Positions 12,022 to 25,620 of a stretch of 64,000 bases of DNA are shown here, in pieces (position 1 is the stretch's first letter; each line of letters opens with the position of its first letter). The translations under genes were made by a program, and so were the position numbers. The notes beneath the pieces were generated by a model, which was given only the letters and a program-made list of their open reading frames with translations, searched no databases and was not told the origin of the DNA. The DNA is from Tyto alba (Eukaryota > Chordata > Aves > Strigiformes > Tytonidae): positions 13,040,386 through 13,104,385 of the forward strand of contig NW_024881330.1 in assembly GCF_018691265.1 (NCBI RefSeq). The letters run 5' to 3'.

Positions 12022-14578
12022 CTGCTGCAAAGCAAAGGGACAGAAAACATGAGGAATTGCCCCAGACAACACCCATTGCTGGGAGGAGAAGGAAGAAGTG
12101 CAGTGCTGCAGAGCCAGTGGGGCTGGTCCCAGCACCCCACTGGCCCTCCCCACTCAAACACTAGCAGAGGGGGTGGTTGCACGAATGCAGCACACTCCAG
12201 TCTCTTGTCTGCGTGCTCTGTGCTGGGATTCTTCCAGCTGGCAGATCTTCAAGGAGCTCAAAGACTTGTGCTGCATCCCACAGGGGATAATGCCGTGCAT
12301 TATAACTAAGTGTGCTCAGAGCTCGTGGGCTTCTGCAGCGTTGCTGCCATGAGGATTGATCCCATGTACAGAGAGGAGAAGACCTGTCTGCTGTGCCTTT
12401 TGCTATTTGGGAAGTAAAATAATGCAGCCATGCATATGTGGCCCTATGCGTAACTGACAGCAGGACAGGAGGAAGACAATAGAGGTCATCATATATACAT
12501 ACCAAATGGTCTGAGTTAAATCAGACAGGAATGATGCTGTGAGCACTCACGGGCAGTATTTTCCCTGAAATTACATTGAAATTTTATAGTAACTGCTATT
12601 GAGTTTCATACTCTTATGAGACCTGTTCAGACAATGGGCTCTCTGGTAAACATGTGCCACCATGCCCAAAGCTGGTCCCATCACTGATGGTGCAGACATC
12701 CATGCAAAACAGCATCATGTTTTTAAAGCAAGGAAATTGAGCGTTTCATTTGTAAGAACCAGTTAAAGTTAAAAAAAAAAAAATCAATTCATAATCATTG
12801 GCTGCTTAGTAGGCAATTAAAGAAAAAGGTTTTTCATTAGATAATCACATTAAAGCAAAGCCAAGGAAATCAAGCAGTTTACTGACACCAATATGGGCAA
12901 TTGGTTTGCTCATTTCAGTTGATTTGTCATATTTCCTATATCTGGAATTATGCTTACCATCCCTTTGTATGAAGTCTACAAATTATGTTATGCACAGCTC
13001 TACCAGAGAGGCTCTAACACACAAAACAGTCTCTTACTTCATTAAACAATCTAACTTTGCCCCAGGAAAACAGAGTAATTTATGATGTCCTCCTTAATCA
13101 AGTCAGGATATATTTTGTAATACATATGGCATTTCCATGGGCCAAGGAACATGAAAAGTTGGTTCTAGCTCTCATTGGTTTTGGAATAATGGAAGTTATT
13201 TTCTTTATTAAGCGGTGTAACTTGGGTATTGACTAGACAATTACCATGTCCCATAGAAGTTTTCCAAAAGAAGTAACACTGGTTTCACATAGGGTGACTT
13301 GGGAATGCTGTTTCAGTCTGTCCTAGTCTATCCATTGATGTCTTTGCATTTGTGGTTGGAGCTAGTCAGGCTGTTGCAGTTTCACCGACACCATTCAAAG
13401 GTGGCGTCTGAAAGTTTCAAAAGCCATAACATGTGGATCCATGACCATTATGGAAGTTTCCAGCTCCTACGATCATCCTATCTGATGTGGAATAGGTATC
13501 CTTCATAAATTCACCATTAGGAAAAGCTCATGTGAAACTCTTGCATTTTTCTCTGTATGTCTGTCTGTGCCCTGAATACTTTCTCAGACACTGTCTCAGA
13601 TAGCCCAGAGAAGTGCCCTCAGCCTCAAGAAATGCCTATTCTATTTAAGTATTACACCTTAACACTGTGATGACAATAACAGATGATACATTTTCACATC
13701 TGCTTTAAACTCTCAAAGTACTTTGCATGCATTTTTGTTTTCTGCATTTTTTTTTTTTTCTTTTTGCCACAGTGGATAGATTGCATTTGTCCTGCTTGGC
13801 AAAGTACAGAATTGAGGTGCCCTGGTGTCTCTTCATTTAGGCTTGATATGAGCAAAGCAACTTTGCAGTTGCATATGCAATATTGGCTTCAGTCATTTAC
13901 ATCCTGCAGTGCTGAAAAACGTCTTGCAATCTGGATCTAACTAATTTGGTGAAGGATGTATGATGAGTTACTCTAATGACTAGGTTCTGAATTCAGAAAT
14001 ACCTGGAATCCTGCCTTGGGCTGCCTTTGCTAAACCATGTCTTAGAAGTCATGGCTTATGGTGATTGACGGTACTGTAGGAATAATAATTAACTTAGGGT
14101 TTCTTAGGACTAAAAAAAAAAACCCGGAGTAATTAATCTTCACGGTACATCTGAGGATGTGAGCGACTATTTGCTAGTCTGAGACAAGGGGAAAACTGAG
14201 CTAATTTACTGTGCTAATTTACCTCATATTATACATGTTTCAGAGCCCAAAGAGGCCCAGAGCCTCGATTTCCTATGCTTAACCCCTGAGGCTACTATTC
14301 AGCCACAAAGGGACTCCGTTAATTTTGCTGGCCTTCTGAACAATTTTGTTATTTTTTGTTAAATATCTGTCCAGAAGCATTTTCCCAGAACAAATGTTAA
14401 ACTCAATGGCACTCAGAACCAAACTCTCTGAAGTCCATTCCCAGCACTGTCTGTAGGAGTTCATCTCCCTTCCAGCTTGCAAGGTTAATTTCTTTTGGGG
14501 ACAGTTAAATCTGTTATGAATATCCTCAGAGTTCCAGCAGTAGCTGTGGTGCTTGGCCAAAATGTGGTCTTACGTACC

Positions 14579-14721
14579 TTGATAGTTGTGTATGATTTGG
14601 GGTTGTTTAGTATTTTGTCATCCTTCCACACCGTTACTGAAAGCCTGTGGATATCATTTAGCCAGTCGATGTCACATAGTAGATGTTTTCTAATAGTGTT
14701 TAGTGTGGAAAACGAAGCAGC
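14579..14721 (-). other. Exon-like block (weak candidate) on the minus strand
   Basis: On the minus strand, a pyrimidine-containing stretch ending AACTCAG precedes about 143 open bases that end in AAG followed by GTACGTAAG, a good splice-donor match. The frame stays open through the block and encodes a mixed hydrophilic peptide with Trp, Cys and charged residues, including WLNDIH and VWKDDK. I do not recognise the peptide. The acceptor is only moderate, no neighbouring exon was found, and chance or a conserved non-coding element are equally possible. Stated as a candidate only. Confidence 0.2.
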
Positions 14722-17700
14722 TGAGTTACACAAAGCAGTGTAATGAGGTGGTAAATAATCAGGTGTTGTCTTAATAGGCAGGGGAAGGTAATTGCCTCCA
14801 AGGAGAGCATCAATGAATTAATTTTTAGCCAGGCAATTCAGCTCATGAGTTGTTCAGAGACCCCCAAATGCTGTTCACATTCTTGTATAGTCTAATTCCC
14901 TTAGCCAAGAGCCATCAGGTGATAAAATCCTATAAGTATAAATAGGATTGATTTGACCACTGCTTCTGCCCACATTTAAGTGCATATTTAGCCATTGTAA
15001 TTATCTTTAAGATTCACAATAAACAGAACTGGCTGGAGCATCAGGTGCTGTGATTAAAGCAAGGTAGACCCAGATTCTGGTTATATTGATCACTTTTGGA
15101 AGGGTATTGAAGCAACAACAGATTTTTGGGGTGACTTCAGGCTAATGCTGACAAATCTTCATAACCTTCATGTCACCCAGAACTTTGTGCTGTTACAGAT
15201 CTGTCCCACAGAGCTGGAGGGACTGAGTCAGACAGATCTTCCAGGGTGACCACGTCCTTCTGGCCAGGGTGCCAGTCTGGTCCAGAAGGAATTTTGTCTG
15301 AGAAGAGCTGGGAAAATGGAAACTGATCGTCCCTGTCTCCTCTGTGACCGAAGCAGCCAAAAGCTGTTGGAGCCTTGTGCATGAATGAGGCAGAGCTGCC
15401 GGTCACTGGCCACCTGTACTCACCATGGTGCCAGGTACGTGGGTTTGGTGTGGTTAGGGGTATCTGAGAGCAAGCTTAGAACAATGACAGGGGACCTAAC
15501 TTCTGAATGTTCTCAACTACAAACAACCCCACATTGACCTGGGCTGATCTGTTCTCCTTACAATAGGATTGAAAGGACATCCAGGACTTAGGACCTCTCA
15601 GGGAACCAATGAGACTGGTGGGGAATGAACTGAAAGCTTTCCACTCTTTGGAAAGAGGATACTTTTTATCATGATGGGAATGGCTGGTTATTACACATTA
15701 GTTCCTGATACATTTGGCTTTTGCTTTTCCTTTCTTTTAACTTACAGGTGTCCTTCCATAGAATGAAAAGAGAGATTGACTTGAGAGATTTCCTGTCTAG
15801 ACTTGCCTAAACAGGAAAGAGGATACACCTCCCTCCCACAACCCCCACCCCCTCAAAAAGCCCTTACTCATGCCTAAGGTTCTGAAAGAAAACCTTCAGC
15901 ATCTCTAGCAAACGGTGGTTTCTGCATTCGACTTAGCTGCACATGGTAGCCAAATATGTGTAAGCGTTCCTGGTGTTATTCCTCTGCATATGAAATCCTT
16001 CATCAGGCCAGAGGCCCATGGTCAATCCTGCCCTATTTTGTTGAATTTGCATGCCAGCAATGTGCTCCTAGTTTGAGTGGATCGAGACCTTGAGATTATT
16101 CTCTGATATGGTATCAGCCACTTTAGCACTGGGAGACACACATCTAGGGTTGTGTCTAGGCTTGTGGTGTGGGGATGTGTCCTCCCTGTTGGTTTAGGAC
16201 TGCCTGTTTTTACAGAGGTTTTTCACCATTTCACATGCAAGGCAGAAGAGTCAGAAGAACAGCAGCTTCCTGACAGCATGAATGTCTCACTCTCACTGTG
16301 TATGGGTCAGGAGTTGGGTGCTCAACACACCTCACAGGTCCCTGTCATTTTGTTGGTGGGAAAAGCTGCTAGCTGTTGTCCCCCACAGACCTTGCTGGAA
16401 AGACTGTGGAGCAGAGCCCCAGGCATCTGCAGTACATCTCTGGGATCTGTGGGTTTAAGACTTGGGAAGTCTTCCTTATGTCATTGTTGTTCACAGGTCT
16501 GCTTGCAAGATGAAAAGACGGCACTGAAACTCTCCTTCTCTGCTTCTTCTGTCCCTGTTTGACAGCACAAGTCATCTTCCACAGAAAATGCAGCTGTTGG
16601 AAAGGAAATATCTGTAACGGAGGGGCTCCTGCTTGACCAGAGACTGACAGCTAACCATCCTGAGGTGCCAGGCTGGTAAAATATTGACAAGCTCCATGCT
16701 CATCTTTTGCCTAACTCCAGTAAGGTACTGCATGCAGTTTCACTCATAGCACTGGAATCATCTCAGCTGCCTTCATCCTTGTAACATTTTAGAGATAGCT
16801 AAGGGAGGCAGGCAAGCACATCTGGAAGGACCATCACCCCAGATCACTTAAGCATTGCTTTTAGGATAGCGTGAATTATCTCCTGACACCTATATTTTTT
16901 TAGGGAAAATGGATCCCATCTGCAGACAGAAGAAGCCTAACTGCAGGGTGTAATTTTACCCATCTTCATTTTTGTGGTTTCTTGGAAACTTGGCTTTTAT
17001 TTATAAAGAATTTATGTAGATATTTGTCTGTCTTTACCACTCTGTCCCTATTAGACTCTTCATCATCCTAGCAGAGGTATTGCTACAGTCAGTAGGTCAA
17101 GAACACTGACCTCAGTGATGTTAATGTATATGGACTCACACCAGCTCTGCTGCTGGCCCATATTTTATTGAATATTTGCCATGGTTCAGTCTGTGAATAT
17201 AGCTTAAATAGATGGATATTCCTGTTTGCTTTACTCTTGTTCATAAAGACTGAGGGATCATGCCTCCTATCTACAGAGCTCTATTGCAAGGTGTTTGTTG
17301 TTGATGTACCAGAGTTACAAGGTCATGCGTGCTTTGCAGGACTCTGTGTAACATCCTACCTGGGTTTGTCCTGCCCTGTCAAGTTGTACCAGCCTCACTA
17401 GTGTCCTCATGGGCTGGCAGACACAGCTCGAGTCATGCTGACAAGGGATGTTAAATCCATTTGCTGGGTGAAATGTGCCTCCTACTAGTCTCATGCATGG
17501 CTGTTTGCTGAAGTACCCATGCTTGCCTTCCTCCAGCAAGAATCTCACAGTTACTGTGCCCCACACTTTCGTTCATACTTGAACCCTCCTGTCCAGAAGT
17601 TGTGGTGCCTCAAAGTGTGCCCATTCCTCACAGAGTCTTTTGCTCTTTGCAGATGGTGTCTAGCTTATGTTTGCATGCACTCCGGAACAAAACAGTGTTT

Positions 17701-19069
17701 CAGTGACACTATCATTTTCTAAGAAGACCAGGCAGAACCATCAGAATTGTCTGGAAGAGGGTGGTATAAACCATCAGAGAGCTGAGACCTTGCTGATACT
17801 CTGATGAACAGAATGACAAATTACCTTCTCAGGCAGGGTCAGGGTTCACTGAATCCATTAATTTTCTCAGAGCCTCCAAAAAGTCACCTTCTTTCCCCAC
17901 TCACATGGCAGATGACCATGCATTGACAGGGACAAAAGGAATTCTGCTGTTGAAATAACTCGCTAATTTTAAGAGCATGACCTGACATCACAATTCAGGA
18001 CTGACAAAGTAAAACCAGGATAGAGCAGCCAAAATGTCTTCCCACGTCAATACTTTCTAATCAGCTTTGTTGGATAAAAAACTCAGGCTTTTGTAGGAGT
18101 CTAGTCCAACAAAACACATTTCAAATGAATAAATCAGCTTTCCCTGACAGTAAACCATGTGCAGAACACTACTGAAGCATTCACTGTAGCTATGGTGACA
18201 GTATCTTCTTCCTAACAAAGAAATACACTGGAATTAGGAAATGATTTATTAAAAACCAATAAACATGTGTCCAGACCACAAGAATTTGTAGAATAGAAGG
18301 GTTACAAAGTTCTTGAACATAAGTTATTATAATACACTATTTGGATGTTGCAGTTAGATTCTGAAAACAGCCACACCAGTACATGCCTGATTTGCTGAAT
18401 GGGTGTAACTTGGCCAGGAACACAGCTTTTTGTCATTTGTAAAGGCTGTGGTTTATCTCTGCTTGCACAATTTCCAGCTCCTTTGGAAACACTCTGCTGA
18501 AGAGTAGGAATACTGAATGCATCCAGACTTTCACAGGGTCCCAGGAGGTGCTTTGTTTTCTAAGCAATTTGTGTACTGCCATTGCACGGATCATGGTTGT
18601 GTGGAAAGCCAAGTTCTCCTCTCTTCACAGCTTGAATAAGGAACACTACATAACAGGTTCAAAAGAAACACAAGAGATTTCTTCCTGCGACATACAGCTA
18701 AATGATGGGACTCTCACTGCAGAGTATTATGAATACTAGGATTTTACATAGGACAAGTGTTTCCTTGAAGATTGGAGAAAAATGAATCAGCCTATTAAAG
18801 CCCCCAAACCTTTCTCTCAGCTCCTAAAGCTAAGCAGCAATTTGCTGGAGTTATCCACGATAGTGTTACGTTATGGTTGCCTGTCTTTCTTTTGACTAAA
18901 GCATCTGCTCTTGGTCATTATCAGAGGTAGAATAACAAGTTTTCCTTGGCTTTAGCTCTACACACCATGCCTATTCTCACCTGTCAGTGCTGCACTGCCA
19001 TGAGGATGTGCAACGAGAAACCGAAATGGAGGAGAGGCAGGGAGATAGGGCCAGGAGGTATTTTGTTTG

Positions 19070-19553
19070 TGTCCTGGTTGGGGCTGGCCTAGAGTTCCCG
19101 TTGGTTGGGAGCGGGAGGAGCTGCAGCACCCTGAGACCCCAGGGGCTCCCCAGGTCCCAGTGCCCTCACCTGTGTGCGGGGGCGGGGGGAGCACAGCTGG
19201 AGGGCTGGGCCCCGATTGGCCGATATCCCATGTCACGTGACATTGTGCTCACTATATAAAGGCAGGAGTGGGCTGGGAGGGGCTGCCACTTGTTGGAGTG
19301 TGTCTGTGGGGCCTCTGGATTTGGGATCCCTGGCTGGGAGCAGGCGGGTGTCGGTCGGTGGTGAGCAGCTGTATTGTACGTTACCTGCTGATACTGCTGT
19401 CAGTGTATTGTTCTGTTACTGTTATTCAACTGTTTTTATCTCAACCTGCGAGTCTCCCTTTGCCCCTCCGATTCCCTCCCCATTCCCAAGTGGGGGGAGG
19501 ATGGGTGAGCGACTGCGGGGTGCTTAGCTGCTGAGTAGGCTCAAGCCACAACA
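19070..19553 (+). mobile_element. Solo LTR, 484 bp, avian endogenous retrovirus
   Basis: It starts TGTCCTGGTTGGGG, ends CAAGCCACAACA, and is bounded by GTTTG at 19065-19069 and 19554-19558, a perfect 5-bp target duplication. Promoter-like features are an inverted CCAAT box (ATTGG, about 19215), a CACGTG E-box (about 19234) and a strong TATATAAA box (19253-19260). The last third (TTTATCTCAACC... then C-rich and G-rich stretches) closely resembles the same region of the LTRs at 21964 and 49255. No internal region follows, so it is a solo LTR. It lacks a clean AATAAA. Confidence 0.93.
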
Positions 19554-21963
19554 GTTTGTCACACTGCGATGGAAAGAGAAACCCACTTCAAGGACCTGGT
19601 CTGCGTGCTTCAAGGACCATCTCCTGTGTGCTGCCCAAAATCCTGAAGCAGTGCAACCAGACACACCACACAGCCCTGCATGTGTGTTTGCTGCACTCAG
19701 CGGAGAGTTGTCCAACACCAAGCCAAAAGCCCTCCAACAGCAAATGGCTGTGGCTAACTTCTGGAGCAGAAATACCAGTCATTTCTTTACCTGGAGTCTA
19801 ATGGGATGAGGTGGGCACACTGCTGGAGCAATGTGGCCTCCCCATCCTGAGGAATCATGCATTTTCTCCAGCATCCCAGAAGAGCCCTCACACTAGGCTT
19901 CCCACTGCAGCCACATCCCAGGAGGATGGGCTGCCCATGCAACAGGAAATCAAACAGGAAGAACTCCATCAGAAAAAGAATACTGAAAGCTATCTGTTGG
20001 GAACATTTCACCAATTTACTCCAGATGAGATCTTCGGTTTGATTGTGCCCACTGATGTTGATATCAACTGAAGTGCTGATACCAGAGTTTGGCTGGCTAA
20101 GCCCATTTTTTTTCCTGAGTATGCTATGCCTTGTTGCATGGTACTTAGCACTTTTACTCCATGTCTCACTAAGAAAGGTTAGATTGTGAAGTTATTATTA
20201 GCATGCATTCAGGCTCTTAGAAGCAGTAAGACACAAGCTGTAGTGCTTGTAAGTACATTGGGTAATGTGACCTTTTATTTGTGCCAGGGTATGGGCATGA
20301 GTTCATAGATACAGAAAGTACCTTAGACCTTTCTTCCCTCCCTTGTTCTATTTACAACCGGAGTGTATTTAGGATATAGGGAAATTAATTAAAATTGACT
20401 TAGACTTTATTTAGCACTGTAGATGCAGTTCTTATTTTGACCCCATTAAAAATTTTCTTGGTAGATTGATTTCCTTTGGCTCATGTATTGATCATTTGAC
20501 ATGAGAAACATGCAGTCATCTTATTGGTATTTTTACTTTTTTTGTCTTGACAGTTAATTTTAAAAACTGGTTCTTCAAATCACTAGGTGAACAGTCAGTA
20601 TTTCAACATAGCTGTTAGAGATGTGTGCACGTGGTATTACCATAAAATGATATGAGTGAACCAATATCTGTAAAGTGTGAGCTCAGCTTGGTCATTAAAA
20701 AACCTTTCCATGCTTTTTCTTTTTAAAATAGGAAAAGAAGATGTAAAAGATGATCATCCGGGAATGGGAAAATAAGCAAATTAGTAATAATATTTAGGAA
20801 GTGTATATCATCTTTTACCTCAAGATTTAAAAGTGCTTTATCAACTACTAATTAAGACTCAAAACCAGCAGGGTGTTACTGTAATAAGTACTGAGACATC
20901 CTACTTCATGCTGAGCTGAAAATAGTCTTGAGCATGCTAATGAGTTTCTACTGTAGACTCCCTACGGTCAGTATTAACATGGGCTGAATTATTACAGACA
21001 GGATGAGCGGTCAGATATTAAAGTCAAAGTAAAAATTGTTGTGATTTACAAAGACAACAGCAGTAGTTTCTTTTCAAAATGACTCTGAGGAAAACAAAAT
21101 TTTTGCTTTATTTCTATTAATACAAATATTTATTTACCTAGCTGGGAAAAGGTTCTGCTTCTTAAAATTTCAAATGTAAATCAAGTTCCAAAACCCGTCA
21201 TATGAATGTTTTCATTGTTTTATTCTGCAACCATGTGGGATAACTTTGGTTTTTTTTAAAGGAGAAGTGTTCGCATCAACATGCGATTTCAGAAGCTTTG
21301 GTTTTAAGTAAATCACCAGATATTAAGAGTTTTATGATAAAACTACGAGAGCTAGCAAAAATTAAGAAAAAAGTATTTATTGAACCTAAAGCAAGTCTTG
21401 TTAAATATTCATGAATCACTAGTGACTTTAAAGAAATACAAATTGCTATAAACCAACTTGAGCAGAAGGGTAATAAAGATGATTCTAAGTTCTTACAGAG
21501 AAAAGAATGAAAACAGGAGACATTTCAGATTTCTGAATTGAATGTGACACTAACTAGGTTATAAAGAACAAAGATATCATGAGAAAGTTTTAAGGAATGT
21601 TTGCATTCCTAGTCTTACTGTAAGCAAGGCTTTAGTATTTCTCAAGTTGTTATAAATATCTCATCAAAGTGGCATTGAACTTCAACAACTGAAAAGATGA
21701 ATAAGGTCATAGAATGATGCTTTCTTGAGTATTTGTTGGTAAATTAGGAAGGAGCATGAAACTCTGTTGGAAAAGTGATTTAGTAATCACATGGCATCCT
21801 TCAGGAGTTTACCCAGATCCAAGTAACTACAGGTCAATACTTGATGGATTAATCACAAATTAAACTACTGGTAGCCCATCAAACATGCAATTTCCATCTA
21901 AATTAGAAATATCTCCTAATGATTTCTTTAATAGGCTTGGTATATAGTTATTATATACCATCC
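19554..21963. other. Unique AT-rich DNA
   Basis: No gene or repeat recognised. 20100-21960 is strongly AT-rich with short A/T runs. It may hold conserved non-coding sequence, but that cannot be told from a single sequence. Confidence 0.55.
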
Positions 21964-22555
21964 TGTCCTGGTTCAACCCCAGCCGTCAACTAAGCCCCCC
22001 ACAGCCACTCGCTCACCCCCCCCGCAGTGAGATGGGGGAGCGAATCAGAAGAGTAAAAGTGAGAAAACTCATGGGTTGAGATAAAGATAAGTTAATAGGT
22101 AATGCAAAAGCTGAGCATGCCAGCAAAGCAAAAATTCATTCCCCACTTCCCACCGTCAGGCAGGTGCTCAGCCATCTCCAGGACAGCAGGGCTCCATCAT
22201 GTGTACGAGTGACTTGGTAGGACAAAACAGCATCACTCTGAACATCCCCCTGCCCTTCCTTCTTCTTTCCCCAGCTTTTATTGATGATCATGACATCATA
22301 TGGTTTGGAGTGTCCCTTTAGTCAGTTGGGGTCACCTGTCCCAGCTGTGTCCCCCCACAACTTCTTGTGCACCCCCAGCCTACTCGCTGGTGGGGTAGGG
22401 TGAGAAGCAGAAAAGGCCTTGACTCTGCAAGCACTGCTCAGCAATAATGAAAACATCCCTGTATTATCAACACTGTTTTCAGCACAAATATAAAACATAG
22501 CTTCATACTGGCTACTATGGAGAAAGTTAACTCTATCCCCGCCAAAATCAGCACA
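21964..22555 (-). mobile_element. Solo LTR, about 590 bp, minus strand
   Basis: Read on the minus strand it begins TGTGCTGATTTTGGCGGGGATAGAGTTAAC and ends GGTTGAACCAGGACA, the outline of a common avian LTR (limit: motif given in parts, GGGATAGAGTTAA being the key piece). An AATAAAAG box lies upstream of a GGGGAAAGAAG stretch. The U5-like part ('tatctcaacccatgagtttt') matches the LTRs at 19070 and 49255. No clear 5-bp target duplication is seen (CATCC on one side, TGTAA on the other), so the ends are decayed or slightly misplaced. A 135-codon minus frame overlapping it (22322-22729) is an LTR shadow. Confidence 0.85.
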
Positions 22556-25500
22556 TGTAACCATATACACGTTAGGTTTTTTACCCACACATATGAGGAC
22601 ACAGTTTGATTTAGAATTTGCTCTGTGCAAACTGTGGCCCTTCAACCCATAAAAGCCTTTCAGGTTTCTAGCTAGCCAAGGGCTTTTTGCATCCAAGTCT
22701 GACATATCATTCTGGCTTGGTCTAATCATGCTACCCTTATGCCTCCCCTTTTACGCAGTGAAAAGATCAAGGAATGAGTTTCAAAATGATGGAAGATGCC
22801 TCTGTCTCCCAGTTCAACAGCAGAAGTAGACATCTTAAAAAAAAAAATGGAGACTGATGCCTGCTATTTTATTTACTGCTTTCTATTCAGTTGGGAACAT
22901 TTTTCTTGTTTTGCTACTTCACAAAACAATTATGTTCTCCCCAGTATTCAGCACTTGCCTATTTTATGTGTGTATAGGCAGCTGCTACCTTGGAGCACAC
23001 ACTTTACTGCCCATTTTTTGGTAAGATATGACTCATCTTTGTAGATAATGGAAACCATATGCACTAAAATTATTCGTAATGCCTTTGCACTTGATGTCAT
23101 TCCTGCATATTTTGCTTGGGACAAGACTTGTGCACAGGATCATTGAAAACACCACATCCAGCCCATGGCAGTCAGGTATGAAGCACTGTCTGCAGGGCTA
23201 ACTTATGAAATGAACTGTTTAAACCTGCAGTAAAACATTCAAGATTATTAGTAATCTTTGGTATCTGTTCTGGGTGGCATCTCCAGAAACATATCATTCA
23301 TGAGAAGAGGCCTCCATTCAACAGTTTCCTATTCCCAATTAACTCTGTGGCATATCTTCATGGTGCTGGGTGACAGAGATATGGACAAATACAACCTTCT
23401 CCCTTTCATAGAGAGGGGACAGAAAGTCTTGATTCAGCTCTGAAATGTCTGTATTTTTCATATGGAAATGAACAAACCCGACCACAGCATTCCCGTTTGC
23501 AAAAGCTGGTTGAACCCATTACCTGTAAAGAAAAATCCTGGTAGCCAGAGATACAGGGAACAGATGAAGAGACACAATGGTCAGATACCAGTGCAAGAGA
23601 CAGTCCTAGTGCACTGCCCTGCAAGTTAGATGCTGATTTTATAATTAAAGTCATATTCATTTCTTAAAATGCAGTACATGTTTGGGTGCTGGCTTGGGAA
23701 TCTACCCTCTGTATGGTAAAGTCCTGATGCATTTGGATCTCCCCATACCTTGGGAGACGTGTTTGCCATGAGAGGCACAAGGAGGTGGGGTGAGCACCCC
23801 GGGAATAGCCCCCTTGGTCAGCAGCTAGATATTTACCTGTGATTCATCCCCAGCTCAGAGTGGGAATCTGTCCTGAGAGGGATGGAGCACAGAGAGGCTT
23901 CAGGAAGCCTCCTGTTGTGTGAGTTGTGGTTTTAGCATTATTTCTAGAGGACATGTAATTTAATCACCTTTCAGTCAATACTTGAAGATTTGCTTTCTGC
24001 TTAAGCCAGGAATATACCTCAGAGAAGATATATAGAGCTATTATTTCAAAGCTGGTTGGTCACTTTTCCTTGCACAGCCAAAAAAGTTAGGAACAAAATG
24101 TGCTTGGCTGTTTTTGAAGATACATTTTTAAGGAGTACAGCTCAAATACTGTGGAAACTTAAGGTTGCTGGCAGGAAAACTGAGCAACTCTGTGCTGCTA
24201 TCAAAATCCCTGCACTTTTAACTCTTTTATTAACTTACTCAGTTTTCCTATAGATATTGGTTGTGTCAATTCTAATTTCAACCAGGCTGCACATGGGAGA
24301 AAAGTAAGGTCTGAGCAGATGGTTGGCATGAAATGAACAGCAAATTACTGCACAACTGTAGGAAATCCAGCACATTCTGCAATGCTTTAAGTCAACATGC
24401 ATTACAGATGCCAAATCAACCAGACTCAAGGGACAATTGAACATGTAAAGAACAGACATAATGAATACAACCTGAAGACTGAAATCCTTATTCCTATGAA
24501 TTGAAGTGCTTCATTAAAATTTCTATAGGTTGGACTTGTTCCCCTTGTGAGAAAGCATTATTGACAGCATATGTTGTGGGAGAATGTAGAAATCCAAATT
24601 ATACTTGCCCTGCCATGAAGCTTCCTGCAGAGGATTGATCAGATATCCTGGAGGAACAGTGCTCAAGTATTTTAAACCACCCTTTTTCAGGGCAAATGAA
24701 CAAGAGCTAGGAAGAGATTAGACAATTGTTTTGATAACAGCAGTACCTGCAGTGAGAATAAACAGAGTAAAAACATTTGTGCATTCATGCAATGGATTTC
24801 TAGTTTACAGTTTTGGGTCACAAGTTAATCAACACCTGAAAGGGGAGTGAAGGAAACCATATTTCTGGGAAAATTGTTGCATGACTACCTTGGGGGACAG
24901 TTCTTCAACCTTCTGAATTCTCCAGAGATGGCTTTTCTCAGAGATGGAGCACTGGTCTTTGAATGCAGTATGGGGTGGAGCTGACCTGGTAATCCCTTGC
25001 TTGCTGTATGTCCTACCTAAATGACAGGTCTGATATAAAAAAGCATTAGAAGTTGTGGTGTGCTCATCATGAGAATGTGTTGTGGTTGGCATGTAGCTTG
25101 AGTGCCTCTATCCCACCTATGTAGCACCCCTCTGGGCTTCTGGGTAGGAAGAGAGAGAGAACATTGTGTATGGGATCTTGTTTTTATATCTCTATACAAC
25201 ACACTGCCTGATTTCAGTGGTGAATGAAGTGCTTCCTGAGCCAAAGTTATCCCAGCAGTTTCTGACTTTGCAAAATGCTTTGAAACCAAAATGGTGAGAA
25301 GTGCTGAATGGGGAGCAATGCACAGTTTTCTTATTAAGATGAAAATTAAGTAGTTGTTGAAGGATCTGGCAGTGCAAGAACCTACAATTTTTCCAGTCTG
25401 AAATTTTCTTTCCCCAGTTTATCTGGGTCATGGAAAAAGATCATTTAATATTGCAGCTGTGGACACACTGTTTGGGTGGATTAATGGACTACACTGAGCC

Positions 25501-25584
25501 TTTACCTCTTCCCCCACAATACTGTGTCAAAGACCATTAGTCAGTAACTATTAATACTCTTGGCCTACATTTTCACTTACTTGT

Positions 25585-25620
25585 ATGTGTGTATATATAT
25601 ATATTTATGTATATGTAAAA
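25585..25620. repeat. TG/TA simple repeat
   Basis: A short run of TG then TA dinucleotides ending in TTTATGTATATG. Low-complexity DNA with no associated element. Confidence 0.75.

Larger units (their letters stand above)
10307..19069. other. Unique non-coding DNA, no confirmed gene
   Basis: No recognised coding gene or large repeat. Homopolymer runs are a 27-base T run (11995-12021), A runs near 12771-12783 and 14112-14123, and a T run near 13747-13759. One exon-like block on the minus strand is listed separately (14579-14721). The frame of 136 codons at 16152-16562 has no family signature. Confidence 0.6.

Noticed and set aside
16152..16562. 136-codon open frame on the plus strand
   Set aside because: No known motif and no start context or flanking exons; treated as chance.
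22322..22729. 135-codon minus-strand frame
   Set aside because: Mostly overlaps the LTR at 21964-22555; it is a shadow of the LTR sequence.
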